Source: Nepenthes gracilis | Lineage: Eukaryota; Streptophyta; Magnoliopsida; Caryophyllales; Nepenthaceae | Direction of reading: 5' to 3' | DNA: 64,000 nucleotides | NCBI GenBank assembly: GCA_033239525.1 | Contig: BSYO01000011.1 | Span: forward strand, 6,973,973-7,037,972 | Part shown: one piece after another, positions 48,445 to 59,772 of the stretch | Position numbering within the stretch: position 1 is the stretch's first letter | Layout: the number at the start of each line of letters is the position of its first letter | Program-made: the position numbers and the translations under genes | The notes under the pieces: model-generated | Told to the model about the DNA's origin: nothing | The model's database searches: none | The model's input: only the letters and a program-made list of their open reading frames with translations

Positions 48445-49615
48445 ATGGTGAACACGAGAGCATAGGCTAGCGACCCCGCTAGAGATGCTGCTAACCCCGA
48501 CCAAGGACCATGCTGCTGATGTCCTGGTCAACGGAGCCCCAGGCAGAGTTCCACCACCTTACATTCAACAACTGGTGGAGCAGATGCAGGCCAACAATCA
48601 CCTGCTCCAACTGTTTTGTGCGCAGAAAGAACAGCAACAACAAGCGGCTCCACCAGCAGTCATTCCCGCTCCTGCCACCAAAAAAGTTGGCTAGAGGAAG
48701 AAGAAGCCGGCAAAGAGGCCCGGAAAAGTTGGAAACAATCTGGCTCCAGCGTCCTCCCGCGTTCCTGGCCAGAATAGGCCAATGGAATGCTCCGGGAGTA
48801 CATCTCCAACAGAGAGCTCAGAAAGGAGAAATCCTCGATACTCTCGAGCGGAAGACCACCACACAGTCCAGGAGCGAGCCTCCAGGACTGCCAGATTCAT
48901 AGGAGGCAGCAGCCGACCGGCTGTTGAACCCACCAGGGACAAGACGGAGTTGAGGAATTTTCTCAACTCTAAGCGATCAGCAAACGCCACTCGCGCCGAC
49001 CCTCGAGTGGACCAAATCTGGAACCACGTGTTCGTGAATGACGAGCACGCCATCGACTTGGACAGGTCTCCTTTCACTGCAGAAATCCTGAGCCATCCAC
49101 TGCCGTCCAAGTTTAAAATGTCGTCTCTTGACTTATACGATGGGGGAAGTGATCCGGTTGACCACCTGGATCACTTCCACACCCATCTAAGTCTACAAGG
49201 GCTAGAAGACTCAGCGATGTGCCGCTGCTTCCCGCTCACGCTGGAAGGAGACGCCAGAATCTGGTTTCACTTTGTCTCCCTACAGCACTGCGTCGCGGTT
49301 TCCGTGAACTCACGGATCTCTTCTGGCTCGATGACGCTTGGCCGACGGGAAGAGAAGCGGCCGTGACATCTCTCCCACATAAAGCGTAAACGGGAGAGAA
49401 CCCACGGCGCTTCCTGGATGGCTTCGTGGCTGAGGCCAGAAGAAAGACTCTGGAAATCAGTCCAAGTACTGTGACTTCCATCGCTCTGCTGGCCACTCAA
49501 CCGAAGACTGTAAAACGCTACAGAGGGAAATCGAGGACCTGATTCGCAGAGGACACCTCACCCGATTCGTCAAGGGACCTGGACAGAACTCAGGAGCGGC
49601 TGATGAAGAGGGGTA
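48445..49615 (+). pseudogene. TAT gag, broken
   Basis: The start codon at 48445 begins MVNTRA, followed almost at once by an in-frame stop. In shifted frames come a Gln/Pro-rich N terminus (VPPPYIQQLVEQMQANNHLL), then the capsid part (FKMSSLDLYDGGSDPVDHLDHFHTHLSLQG and AMCRCFPLTLEGDARIWF, about 49115-49270). Last is the C-terminal knuckle-like DFHRSAGHSTEDCK with REIEDLIRRGHLTRFVKGPG (about 49460-49580). The wording is typical TAT Gag. At least four frame changes or stops occur. Confidence 0.88.
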
Positions 49616-49734
49616 GGAGCAGACGCCTCCCTGGAACCGGATTGCGGCAGGAGTAGTTAATATGGTCACCACCCGACCTGCCATGAGCCCGGCGGACAGC
49701 AAGGAGTAGCAGACTGGGAGGAAGAAGCAGCGCA

Positions 49735-52700
49735 CAGTAGACAACATTCTTAGCTTTAGTGATTGTGGCTCGAACCGTGTAATCTTCCCCCATGCTGACC
49801 CCCTTGTAATTTCGGCACTCATTTCAGATGGTACTTCAGACTACCAGCTGAAGCGAGTCTTTATTTATAATGGTAGCTCTAAAGACTTGCTTTACTTAGA
49901 CGCGTTCTTTAGATTAGACCTAAAAAAGAATCAACTAATACCTGTTAAAGGACCTTTATACGGCCTTGACAATGAACCGGTGCCCGTTCAAGGGACAATC
50001 CTACTGGAAGTCACCCTGGGCACCTACCCAAAAACAAAGAAGTCGCATGCTAACCTTTACGGTAGTTGACACCTTTCCGGTATACAACGTTATCAAGTGC
50101 ACCTTACTGACGGCATTCGGGGCGGTTACCTCGATTCCGCACCTCAAAATGAAATTTCCGACACCCTACAGTGTCGGTGAGGTGTTAGGCGACCAAGTAA
50201 TTGGGCGGACATGTTACATGTCCCAGATTTTTCCCAGTGGCAGAACTGGCACGGTGGGAGAACCCGATCACCTAGACGAGACCACCCTGCAGCAGGCGCA
50301 GCCCGGTGAAGCCACGGATCTGGTCCTGCTGGACCCGAGGGAACCGAATAAGTGTGTCCAGATCGGCGGCTCACTCATCGGGCCACTATGCGATGAATTG
50401 ATCGCGTTCCTACGAAGGAACGCAGACCTTTTTGCTTGGACTCCCACGGACATGCCTGGGATTTCAGCTGAGGTGATGGTCCATAAGTTGGGCCTTGATC
50501 CTGACCGAAAGTCGGTCAGACAGAAGCGAAGGAACCACTCCGTCGAAAAGCTAATCGCCATCCGAGAGGAGGTGAGGAAGCTACTGGACGCTGGATTTAT
50601 TAGAGAAGTCTAGTACCCGGATTGGCTCTCAAACGTCGTCCTGGTCAAAAAGAGCAACGGAAAATGGCGAATGTGCGTCGATTTTACCGACGTCAACAAA
50701 GCCTGCCCGAAAGACAGTTTTTTCTTACCCAGGATCGACCTACTGGTTGACTCCACGGCTGGACATGAGCTGCTCAGCTTCATGGACGCCTATTCGGGTT
50801 ACAACCAAATTCGAATGAGTCCGAAAGACGAGGAGCATACCTCATTTATGACGGACCGGGGCACCTACTGCTACAAAGTAATGCCCTTTAGACTGAAGAA
50901 CGCCGGAGCAACTTACCAGCGACTAGTCAATAAGATGTTCGAAAAGCAAATTGGTCGCAACATGGAGGTCGACGACATGCTCGTCAAGAGCAGAGTCACA
51001 GGCAACCACATACGTGACCTGGAAGAGTCATTTGGGGTGCTCTGCCAGCACCAAATGAAGCTAAATCAGGCCAAGTGTGTCTTCGGGGTAGCCACTGGGA
51101 AGTTCTTGGGTTTCATCGTCTCCCAGCGAGGGATTGAGACAAACCCAGAAAAGATTAAGGCCCTGGCTGACATAGCTCCCCCGCGAAACATAAAAGACGT
51201 CCAGCGATTGACTGGGCGGCTGGCTACTCTGTCCCGCTTCCTCGCAAAGTCTGGAGACAAGTATCAACCTTTCTTTAAAGCCTTGAGAGGGACAAAATTT
51301 AACGGATTCCAGTGGACGGCTGACTGCCAGACCCCCTTCGACGAGTTAAAGCAGTATCTGGCCAGCCCACCATTGTTAGCATCACCCAAAGACGGAGAAG
51401 AGCTGTACCTTTACTTGGCAGTGTCGGAAGCGTCCCTCAGCTCCGTCCTGCGCCTGCCGAACTCCGATATCCAAGCCCGTGGTCTACTATGTGAGCAAAA
51501 CATTGACCAAGCCCGAGAAACTCACTACCCGTGCCTTTGAAAAAATGGCACTGACACTTATCTTGCAGCGCAAAATGAGGCCATACTTTGGGCGCATCGC
51601 GTAGTGGTCCTTACTACACCGGTGTTGAAAGGCATACTCCAAAACCCGACGTTTGGGCGATTGGTAAAGTGGGCAATTGAGTTGGGCGAGTTCGACATCG
51701 AGTTCAGAGCCCGGACCGCCATAAAGGCACATGCTCTGGCTGACTTTATCGTTGAAACCACGACCCCAATTCAAGAGGAACAGCCCGCGCAGAAAACGAA
51801 GAACAGCCGACGAGGTCCCGGAGATGGACACTCCACGTGGGCGGATCGTCCCACGGGCGATGTAAGTGGAGCAGAGTGATCCTAACGACCCTGATGGATT
51901 CGAGATCAAGTATTCCCAAACTTGATTTTCCAAATGACAACAACGTCGGCCGAGTACGAAACCCTACTAGGCGGCTTGCGATTAGCAAAGAGTGATCCGC
52001 CAAAAAGTTGGCGATTCACAGCGACTCCGAATCAATCGTCAACCAGGTCAATGGGGGCTTCGAGGCAAACAACCCTTCCTTGGCCAGGTACCTGGCAAAG
52101 GCAAAGGAAACCATCCAGGGCTTCGACAAACTGACCCTAGTTCACGTTCCTCGAACTGATAATTGGAAGGCAGACCGGCTGGCTAGAGCAGCTGCTGCCG
52201 AGAACCCAGAGCAGTATTCGAAGGACATGCGGGAGACCCTGAACGCTCCGAGCATATAGAAACAGGAGGCCATGCAGATTTTCGAGACGAAAAACTGGAT
52301 GACGCCTTACCTTAGATACTTGGCCGACGAATCACTCCCAGAGGACACCGAATAGGCCAAGCGAATTAAAAAGACAGCTGGTTGGTACACCGTAGTTGAT
52401 GGGCGGTTGTATCGTCGCGAATACTCAACTCCGTATCTCCGCTGTCTATCTCCCGAGGAGGCTGACTACGCGCTGGGCGAAGTTCACCTCGGGATCTGTG
52501 GATCACACGTAGGCAGGAAAAACCTAGCCTTCAAAATTATGCGGCTGGGCTACTATTGGCCCTCGATGAAAAAGGACGCGCTTGAGTTTGTAAAGAAGTG
52601 TGAGAGCTGCCAGCTTCATGGCAACCTTCATCACCAGCCGTCCGCTGACCTGAAGTCCCTTCCGGCTCCGTGGCCCTTCGCGCTATGGGGGCTTGACATT

Positions 52701-53528
52701 CTCGGCCCATTTTCCATTGCCACGGGGCAGAGGAAGTTTATCATAGCGGGCATCGACTACTTCACTAAGTGGGTCGAGGCTGCCCCCTTGCAAAGATCAC
52801 AGAACACAATGCTCTGGAGTTCCTTCGTCAGAGCATTGTCTGCAAATTTGGCATCCCAGAGGTCGTGGTTACCGACAACGGGACCCAATTTTTAGGGAAA
52901 CGCTTCACCAAGTATACACCAGCCTTGGAATCAAGCTGGTCCACACTTTGGTGGCATACCCCCAGGCCAACGGGCAGGTGGAGGTCACAAATCGTACGCT
53001 ACTCCACGGCTTAAAGACTAAGTTGGAGGACGCTGGGGGCTCCTGGGCTGACGAGCTCCCATCCGTCCTCTGGTCTTATCGTACAACTCCGAAGGAACCA
53101 ACGCGCGAGACGCCCTTCAACCTATGTTATGGGACTGAAGCGGTAATTCCTATTGAAATCGGGCTACCAAGTCTCAGGGTGGAGTCCTTTGACCAACAGA
53201 CCAACTCCCAGAAAATCATGGAGCACTTGGACTTGCTAGAGGAAGCCCGTGATGCAGCCAAAATATGGACAGCTGTATACCAACCCGAGTTACCCGGTAC
53301 TACAATGAAAAGGTGAAAGCCCGACAATTCGACGTTGGGGACCTAGTCCTACGAGGCATCGAAGCCACAGGCAAGCTGGCCGGCCGAAACAAGCTTTCTC
53401 CCAACCGGGAGGGACCTTTTCTTGTCTCCGCCGTCCTGCGCAACGGAGCATACAAATTCCAGAACTAGGACGGAAAGTTGGTCCCACGAATGTGGAACGC
53501 AACCCACCTGAAGCGCTACTTCCAATAG
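49735..53528 (+). pseudogene. TAT pol: protease, RT, RNase H, second RNase H, integrase; defective
   Basis: The protease core reads VFIYNGSSKDLLY (about 49857-49895), with Tyr in place of the catalytic Asp of the usual VDNGSS. RT starts near 50500; a TAG at 50611 replaces the usual Gln before YPDWLSNVVLVKK. The palm reads NMEVDDMLVKS at about 50962-50994, lacking the two residues YV of YVDD, an in-frame six-base loss. RNase H (about 51300-51780) is followed by a second RNase H-like domain, seen in two frames to about 52260 (MAIHSDSESIVNQVNGGFEA). Integrase runs from about 52400 with CESCQLHG, GLDILGPF, VVTDNGTQF, YPQANGQVEVTNR and ETPFNLCYGTEAVIP, shifted twice near 52780-52960. The stop is at 53526-53528. 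Confidence 0.92.
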
Positions 53529-53705
53529 GGAACCCAGGTACGTACCTACTCACTCATGTGCATTCATTCGCGTGTTTGTTTTTACTTTGATAAAATAAGA
53601 AGTTTACTTAGCATATAGTATCCTATGCTATATACTCTGTGTTTGCCTTGCAAGTTTTTACTCGACCTAGACTGCCCCTAAGTCGGGAGGGTCTTCACCC
53701 TCTCG

Positions 53706-53963
53706 TTAAACCCTAGTCATCTAGGTGGCCCAAAAAGTGGTCTGAAACCCTGGTCATCCAGGTGGCCTATAAGCGGTCTTAAACCCTAGTCATCTAAGTG
53801 GCCCATGAGCGGTCTTAAACCCTGGTCATCCAGGTGGCCCATGAGCGGTCTAAAACCTTGGTCATCCACGTGGCCCATGAGCGGTCTGAAACCTCGGTCA
53901 TCCGAACGGCCCAATAGCGGTCGTACTAAACCTTGGTCATCCAAGTGGCCCATAGCGGTCTGA
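53706..53963. repeat. 36-bp minisatellite, seven copies, hairpin-bearing
   Basis: Units start at about 53709, 53745, 53781, 53817, 53853, 53889 (39 bp) and 53928. The consensus is AAACCYTGGTCATCCAGG, then TGGCCCATGAGCGGTCTK. Each unit has a five-base arm, the constant centre TCAT, and a second arm. Arms are CCTAG/CTAGG, CCTGG/CCAGG, CCTAG/CTAAG, CCTGG/CCAGG, CTTGG/CCACG, CTCGG/CCGAA and CTTGG/CCAAG. Four of seven pair fully, the others at four of five positions. The array lies between the convergent ends of pol (+) and the antisense ORF (-). Confidence 0.93.
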
Positions 53964-54441
53964 AAACCTTAGGGGGCAAGAATAGCACACGCGACGACCT
54001 CCTTTCGGGAAGTAGCAACGTCAGTCAACGACGGTCGAAGGGAGAAACACTTCTTCTCTGACACTGGCAGCCCAAGTTGTCACTTGCACGGCGCCACCAG
54101 GCTGGTTCTTATAACCACCTGCTTAGCTTAAGGATCTACTCCTTGGGCAGCCAGCCAACTAAGTTGGCTACCCCACGCACCAACATTCTCTATGAAAGGA
54201 TAGCGTGATTAAACAATAACGAGAAGCGTTCCTTCTCTAACACTGACTGCCCAAGTTTTCACTTGGACAACACCGCAAGGTTGGTTAATGCAACCACCTG
54301 CCAAGCCTGGGGGCTCAGCTCCTTAGGCAACCAAGCAACGGTCGTTGGCCAACCAAGTTGGCCGTCCAATACAACAATTCATGCAAACAACAAACACAAA
54401 GCAATAAAGGCAATGGACACCGAACTGAAAAGGACTTCCAT
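53964..54441. other. Spacer with imperfect long duplication
   Basis: Non-coding. A phrase of the type ACACTGRCWGCCCAAGTT.TCACTTG, then ACCACCTGC..AGC and GGCNACC, occurs twice (about 54060-54180 and 54240-54360), so it contains an imperfect tandem duplication of about 180 bp. Confidence 0.6.
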
Positions 54442-54447
54442 TTTATT
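54442..54447 (-). terminator. Poly(A) signal after the antisense ORF
   Basis: AATAAA on the minus strand, about 60 bp beyond the antisense ORF stop at 54506. The homologous ORF in the 26-33 kb element also has a downstream AATAAA. Confidence 0.5.
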
Positions 54448-54505
54448 GCTCACAAAGTATGTTACAATTTATATACGGTCCAAAAAACAAAAGAAATACA
54501 AAAGG

Positions 54506-56303
54506 CTACAAGGCTGGAAGACCACCCTGGCTGTCTCGGGGCTCTCCCTCTAGATCGTCTTTGCGTTGCGCTGCACGGTTTCTTTGATTGATAAACTCTA
54601 CCGGGAAGTCCAAAGCAATCAACCGCGCAATGCGATGTCCAATGTTGAGTCCCTCCAACAGCAGGGCGTGCAGTGCGCCCCCAACCTCATGAGGGGTCAT
54701 CCTAGAGGCCAACTCGTTCTCTGCAGCGGCGGCTCGATCTGCGAGGCGTTTGTTACTTGCTTTCAGTCGATCATCCTCTTCCTTCAAGCGAGCAACCTCT
54801 GCCTTCAACACGGCATTCTTTGCCTTGATTGAAGATTCTCATGCCTCTACGCCCGCCATAATGCCCTCGAGAGCAATGCTCCGTCACGAAACTCCCCTCT
54901 GAGGCGGCTACGGCAAGGCCCAAAGCCAGGCTATTTCTGCCTCCTTATCATCCAGTGCCTCGTCACGCTGCGTCATTGCCTTAAAAGTTGCGGAGGCAAC
55001 CTTCAACGGCTGCACAAACAGCGAACATAAGGCGAGTTAGAAACCTTGAAGGGACAAGGTATGAGGAATCAATCGTCAAGAATCATACCTCCAAAAATTT
55101 CCTCGTGGGTCCCTTAGGCCTGGCCTCCAGACCAGGCTCAGGTGGCGGAGGACCAGGAGCCTCCTCCCGCGCCGAACACACCGCTGCCTCATCCAGAATG
55201 CTCTCCAAGAGCTCATCATCCTCAACGGCAGCGGCGGGCTCCTCTCTTGCAACCTCTGGAGCAGCTGTTGTAGGATTCTTTCTCCTGGCTGCCCTCGGGG
55301 AAGCAACTGGTGAGTCAGCTCTCGTCGACGACTCCACGATATAAGTGCGTGAACCCTCGGGCACGTCGCGAGCTGGCTCCGCGGCAGACTCCATCCAGGC
55401 TGCACCTGGAACCACCGCAGGTTGGGCCAGGATAACTCCTCCGATCTCCGCAGGCCAGTCCTCAACGGATTTCTCCACTCTAGAAGTGCTGCCGGGTTCG
55501 CTGCAGATCCCGACAGCCACAAGGTCAATTTGCGATGAAGACGATGAGGGCGTAGCAGTGGCCCTCTCAGCAGCTTCCTCCGAAGACCTTGGGCGGATTA
55601 TCAACTTCTTTGAGACCTCAGGTTTCATCATTTTAACCGGAGGGTGCGGCTTCTGAACCGGGGACGGCGGTCCCCATTTAGCCTTCTTGGTCTCTTCATG
55701 GGAGACCAAAAAATCCCTCCTAAATTCGTCAGAATTTTGCCGTATTGCCTTGGTCAGCTAGGCATAGGCGGAGCTCTCCGCCGCAGACGGCGTGCCCAGA
55801 TGCACCTCAGGAACCTTACCTCAGTTCCTCGCAAGGGGCCATTTCTCTCCCACCTTTACAAAGAAGAACCGGTTTTTCCAGTTCTTCAGGGAGTCGTGGA
55901 TGGCCTTATTTATTTTTTTTCCCACATGGGGGCTGAGTGAAATCCACTCCGCCCCCTGAGTCACCTTAAAAATAACTTTAAGGCCGGATATCCTAAACTT
56001 TTGGTCAAGCTTCCGGGCAAAAATACATAAAGTGCAAATGTACCTCACCGGATTGGCGTCAAGCTGAGCGATGGGGACTTACAGAGCCGTCATGATCGAC
56101 GCCAACTCCTCCGGCAAAGGCAGGCGGAGGCCGCTCCTTAGGTGAGCCTCGTAAACTGTAATGTAGCCCTCCGGTGGAGAAAAGGCTTTGTCGTCCTTAC
56201 CTGGGACCTTTCAGGCCGTCTCTTTCGGGATGTTGAACTCGACGCACAAAGCCTTGACGTCGTTCTCTCTCAGATCGGATGAGAAATCCGCTACGGAAGC
56301 CAT
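54506..56303 (-). pseudogene. Antisense ORF of the TAT element, with intron
   Basis: Start ATG at 56303 (MASVADFSSDLREN...). The N-terminal domain reads PPEGYITVYEAHLRSGLRLPLPEEL, then NPVRYICTLCIFARKL and NWKNRFFFVKVGEKWPL, homologous to the ORF at 27506-29363. A low-complexity Pro/Ser/Ala/Glu-rich middle (55709-55089) follows. A likely intron lies at 55088-55010 (79 bp, GTATGATTC...TGTGCAG). The final part is a coiled coil (LKAEVARLKEEDDRLKASNK), ending near 54506. A few in-frame stops make this copy doubtful as a functional gene. Its role is unknown; similar antisense ORFs are known in TAT elements. Confidence 0.75.
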
Positions 56304-56600
56304 GGTCAGAAAGAGCTTTAGGGTTTCTTTTGAAGAAGAGTGTCTGAGACACAAGAACGAAGAAGACGACGGTTTGGAAGCGTAACGGATTTCAAAAAAT
56401 GGAAGGAAAACTTAAGCGCCAAGCACTCAAAGAAAACCGTCAGTCCTGCCACGCGTCACCTCCTCATTTGACTTAGCAAAAGGATGGATCTCTGGCGCAT
56501 TAATGACCCGGATCTCCTCCCAACCAAAGGAAGACACGTGTCATTTTCTGCCTTGCAGTCCGGCCAAAAGCTGGCAGAAATCATTCTCATAATTGGCCAA

Positions 56601-56731
56601 AGACGGTCAACAATTCTGGAACTCCGGGATTGACCAAGACGGTCAACAATTCTGGTACTCCGAAATTGACCAAAGACGGTCAACAATTCTGGTACTCCGA
56701 GATTGATCAGAACGGTCAACAATTCCGGTCA
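56601..56731. repeat. W-box minisatellite upstream of the antisense ORF
   Basis: About four units of 36-37 bp. GGTCAA recurs at 56605, 56641, 56678 and 56714 and again at 56727. TTGACC stands between units, giving TTGACC-AAGAC-GGTCAA inverted pairs. The array is some 300-430 bp upstream of the antisense ORF start and just before the polypurine tract. Confidence 0.88.
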
Positions 56732-56827
56732 AACCCTCCTTCGCGCTTTTATAAATTTCCACAAGATTCTCAAAGTAAGGAAAAACATCCCATCATGAAC
56801 ATACTAGAGGCCAGAAATCTGACCACT

Positions 56828-56842
56828 AGCATGGGGGGCTAG
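56828..56842 (+). other. Polypurine tract of the TAT element
   Basis: AGCATGGGGGGCTAG lies immediately before the 3' LTR start TGATGGGTAC. Confidence 0.8.
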
Positions 56843-58162
56843 TGATGGGTACACCAATAATGGGCTGGCCCAAAGAAAGGTCATCGGAAGCCCAAGAAAG
56901 TCGGTCAATATTTTTAAGGGCCCAGTAAGAAGACGGGCCCAGAAGCTGGAAAGCCCATGACGGTCAACTTCAACGTTGACCGTTTTGGCGGCCAACTTAC
57001 TCTCAAACGGTCAACTTAACGTTGACCAGTTTGGTTGGGCCTTTAGAGGCTTTGCAACAGTGATGGGCTAGTTCTGTTATGGCCCACAACCCATCAGTTG
57101 ATCGCCAGCCGCTCTCCCTTCGTTCTCCACAAAGGCGGCCAACACGCTGACGGTCAACTTAGACGTTGATCGTCTGCTCCCTATACGTTGGGCCTAAATA
57201 AGGCTCTTCTACAGTAATGGGCCTGACTCACTCAGGCCCATAGCCCATCTGAAGGCTGACAACGGATACCTTCCATAAGGGTGGCCAAGATGCAAGGCAG
57301 TCCAACTCCGAGCGCAACGTCCGCGCTTTGCACATCGGGCCCCAAGAAGCCCTTTCAACAGTAACATGCCTGACCCATTTAGGCCCACAAATCATCAAAA
57401 GGTCAACAACAATTTCTCTAAGGATACTCCACAATCCCAATGGCACCAAAATATATCGGTAATATTGGCACCTCCCACATAAGGAAGGCGCCAGATTTCT
57501 CCAAATCTTTGCCAACCCAGGATTTCCAACGGTAGCATGCACAGAAGGAAGGTGCCCAACTTGGAAAGTGGTTGGCCGCCTCAGAATGAAACAATCCTCC
57601 ACAATTGGACAACAAGCATCAGCCTCCAAAAGGAAGGCCAGCAGTAGATCACAGGAACGATCACTCCTTCCAAAGGAGGAGGATCGCCATCTTGGCCATA
57701 AAAGAGGCTCTGGATTCACCATCCGGGACATGCTCACATTCATGCTTTCATTGAGGATCTCATTCAGACGGAAAAACCCTAAGTGCTCTGAGAAACAAGC
57801 TCTGGTTCCCTGTAAGCAGACTCTGAAAACACAATTAAACTCCAAGGCAACGAACGAGTCTCTCCGGCCGTTCTCTGCCTTCCCACCATCTAGATACGAG
57901 GAAGGCCTTGTGCCTCTCTGACATCTGGAACAAAGCATTCTCTTCCCCTCTCCCATTGCTCTCTCTACTTTCAGTTCCTTCCATTGAAGGCTGTTTCACT
58001 GACTTGAGCGTCGGAGTATTTTCGGTGGGATTACCTCCCGCCGTTAACGCTGACCTATTGTTCGTTTTAGTGGTGTACAGGATTCGTACTCGGTGAACGG
58101 AGCCGGTTCGCATCATCCAGAAGAATCTGAATCTGTTTGAAATCGGATCCAGGTACGCATCA
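56843..58162 (+). repeat. 3' LTR of the TAT element
   Basis: 1320 bp. From about 57470 to the end it differs from the 5' LTR at about seven positions in 690. In the first 630 bp it differs at something like one position in eleven, plus small indels, and the third W-box inverted pair of the 5' LTR is destroyed. Confidence 0.93.
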
Positions 58163-58167
58163 CAAGG

Positions 58168-59725
58168 TAATTGATATTAGCAAGTTTTACAAGTGTCAAT
58201 TCCTCCCGCCTAATCAAGGTGTAGGAATTGTTTTCTCTTGAATTCTTTTTGCCCAATCTAGGTGTAAGAATTCCTCTTTCAATTTTCTCTAACCCAATCT
58301 AGGTGCAGAAAGTGCTCTCTCAAATTTATCCTACCAAATTTGGGCATAGGAAGCAATCGTCATGTATGTCAACACTCAATGTTGCTCCACATAATATTTC
58401 TCAATATCATACTATATGATATTCATATAATTATAAAATATTTCTTCAAGAATAGATCTCAATCTATCAAGACATAAGTCAGATATCAAATAACTATAGA
58501 TTATTTTATAATTCTATGAATTTTATATTATTGATATTTTATCTATCTTCAATGATTTTCTTTTTTTGCTCAGATAATAATAACTCATGCATCAAAGAAT
58601 TAAATAAGAAGAACATCATTGGGAAAGGATAAGAGAAGACTTCTGAATATATTAAATACTTTCCATGTGACACCCTAACTTGCCCACTACTGCTCTAAAC
58701 CCTAAAAATAACATGTGGTCGGTCATCCTAGCAGTTGTACCAAAAATCCATACTAAATCAACATTTTGTCTTCTTGCTTTAGGACACTGCTTCGCATGCC
58801 ACTCTCTTGCTAGAATATAAAATTTGCCATGGGGCCTAACCAACAATCTCACCCATAGTATAACCCATTAAGACCATAAAATGGTGAAAATCCATCTTAT
58901 CGAATCTACAACATACACATTTTTTAAAATTTGAATCTATCCTGAAATATGTCTAATATTTAAGCGTTGCCTTACACGTTGGTTGAACATCAGCCTTTAG
59001 CCTTTCAAAATGATATTATTTTTCTATGAGATTTAATATCCAAGGCTTACAATTGATTCGAAATACATCCACCTAGATGTTTCCTTAATAACATACAACT
59101 AGGCTAATAAATCTACTAATCTATCTTGAACGTATTCTCGGTGTTCAAATGCGGCATTTCACACCGGTCAGATCTAATTAAACATTTCATAAATCCATCG
59201 ATTTATGTAAAAATAAGTTATAAAACAATAATAATAGAAGGTTTCTATGCTAAAGTTCTCAACAGCTAGATCCATAATAATCATATGAAACATAAAATTA
59301 AAAATTACCATGATTCATGTATGAAATACAGGGATATGGCCATTAACACTATAATGTTTGAAAGTTGTTTAAATGATTGCCAAATTATAGTGTGACATTC
59401 GTATATTGACTTGAATGCAAGTCAAATATCACCCACAATTAATGTAAAATGATTCAAAATTCACGAAATTTAACACACACCATTTATACTTATTATTAAT
59501 TTAACTCATGAAAATGAATTAACACAACAGAAAGAATAAATCCTAGAACAATCAAGAAAAGTGTAAAGCGTCCAACGAAAAAGGATGTTTCTAATTGCCT
59601 TGGGATACACGAAACAGCAAGACTTTATAACCAACGGCCACCAAAATTTCTACATGGAGGGATCTGAAAGCACCACGATCAGCACCAAGGAAAGAGAAAG
59701 CTATAAGTGTGGTAGGATTTTTCCT

Positions 59726-59728
<3 letters not shown>
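58168..59728. other. AT-rich sequence, no gene seen
   Basis: Between 58200 and 58340 a phrase of the type CCCAATCTAGGTG.AGGAATT recurs three or four times, about 50-60 bp apart. At 58666 a TGTGACACCC start and at 59391 a TGTGACA end suggest an old solo LTR, but the flanks match at only three of five bases. No coding pattern was found. Confidence 0.4.
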
Positions 59729-59771
<43 letters not shown>

Positions 59772-59772
59772 T
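59729..59772. repeat. CT microsatellite followed by TCTA repeats
   Basis: About 15 CT units, then TCTA units. No gene is associated. Confidence 0.95.

Larger units (their letters stand above)
47036..58162 (+). mobile_element. Full-length TAT-lineage Ty3 retrotransposon
   Basis: An 11.1-kb element with LTRs 47036-48360 and 56843-58162, perfect target duplications CAAGG (47031-47035, 58163-58167), primer site TGGCGCCGTCTGTGGGAA and polypurine tract. The order is gag, protease, RT, RNase H, second RNase H, integrase, 36-bp minisatellite, antisense ORF on the minus strand, W-box repeat, 3' LTR. Size, duplicated RNase H and antisense ORF identify the TAT branch. Stops, frameshifts, a changed protease Asp and a deletion in the RT active site make this copy defective. 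Confidence 0.95.

Noticed and set aside
57228..57956. A 242-codon minus-strand open frame repeated at 47600-48154
   Set aside because: It lies antisense inside both LTRs of one element and is shared only because the LTRs are near-identical; no domain was recognised.
58666..59397. A 732-bp solo LTR (TGTGACACCC ... TGTGACA)
   Set aside because: Termini are suggestive, but the flanking five bases match at only three positions (TTCCA and TTCGT) and no related copy is in the window.
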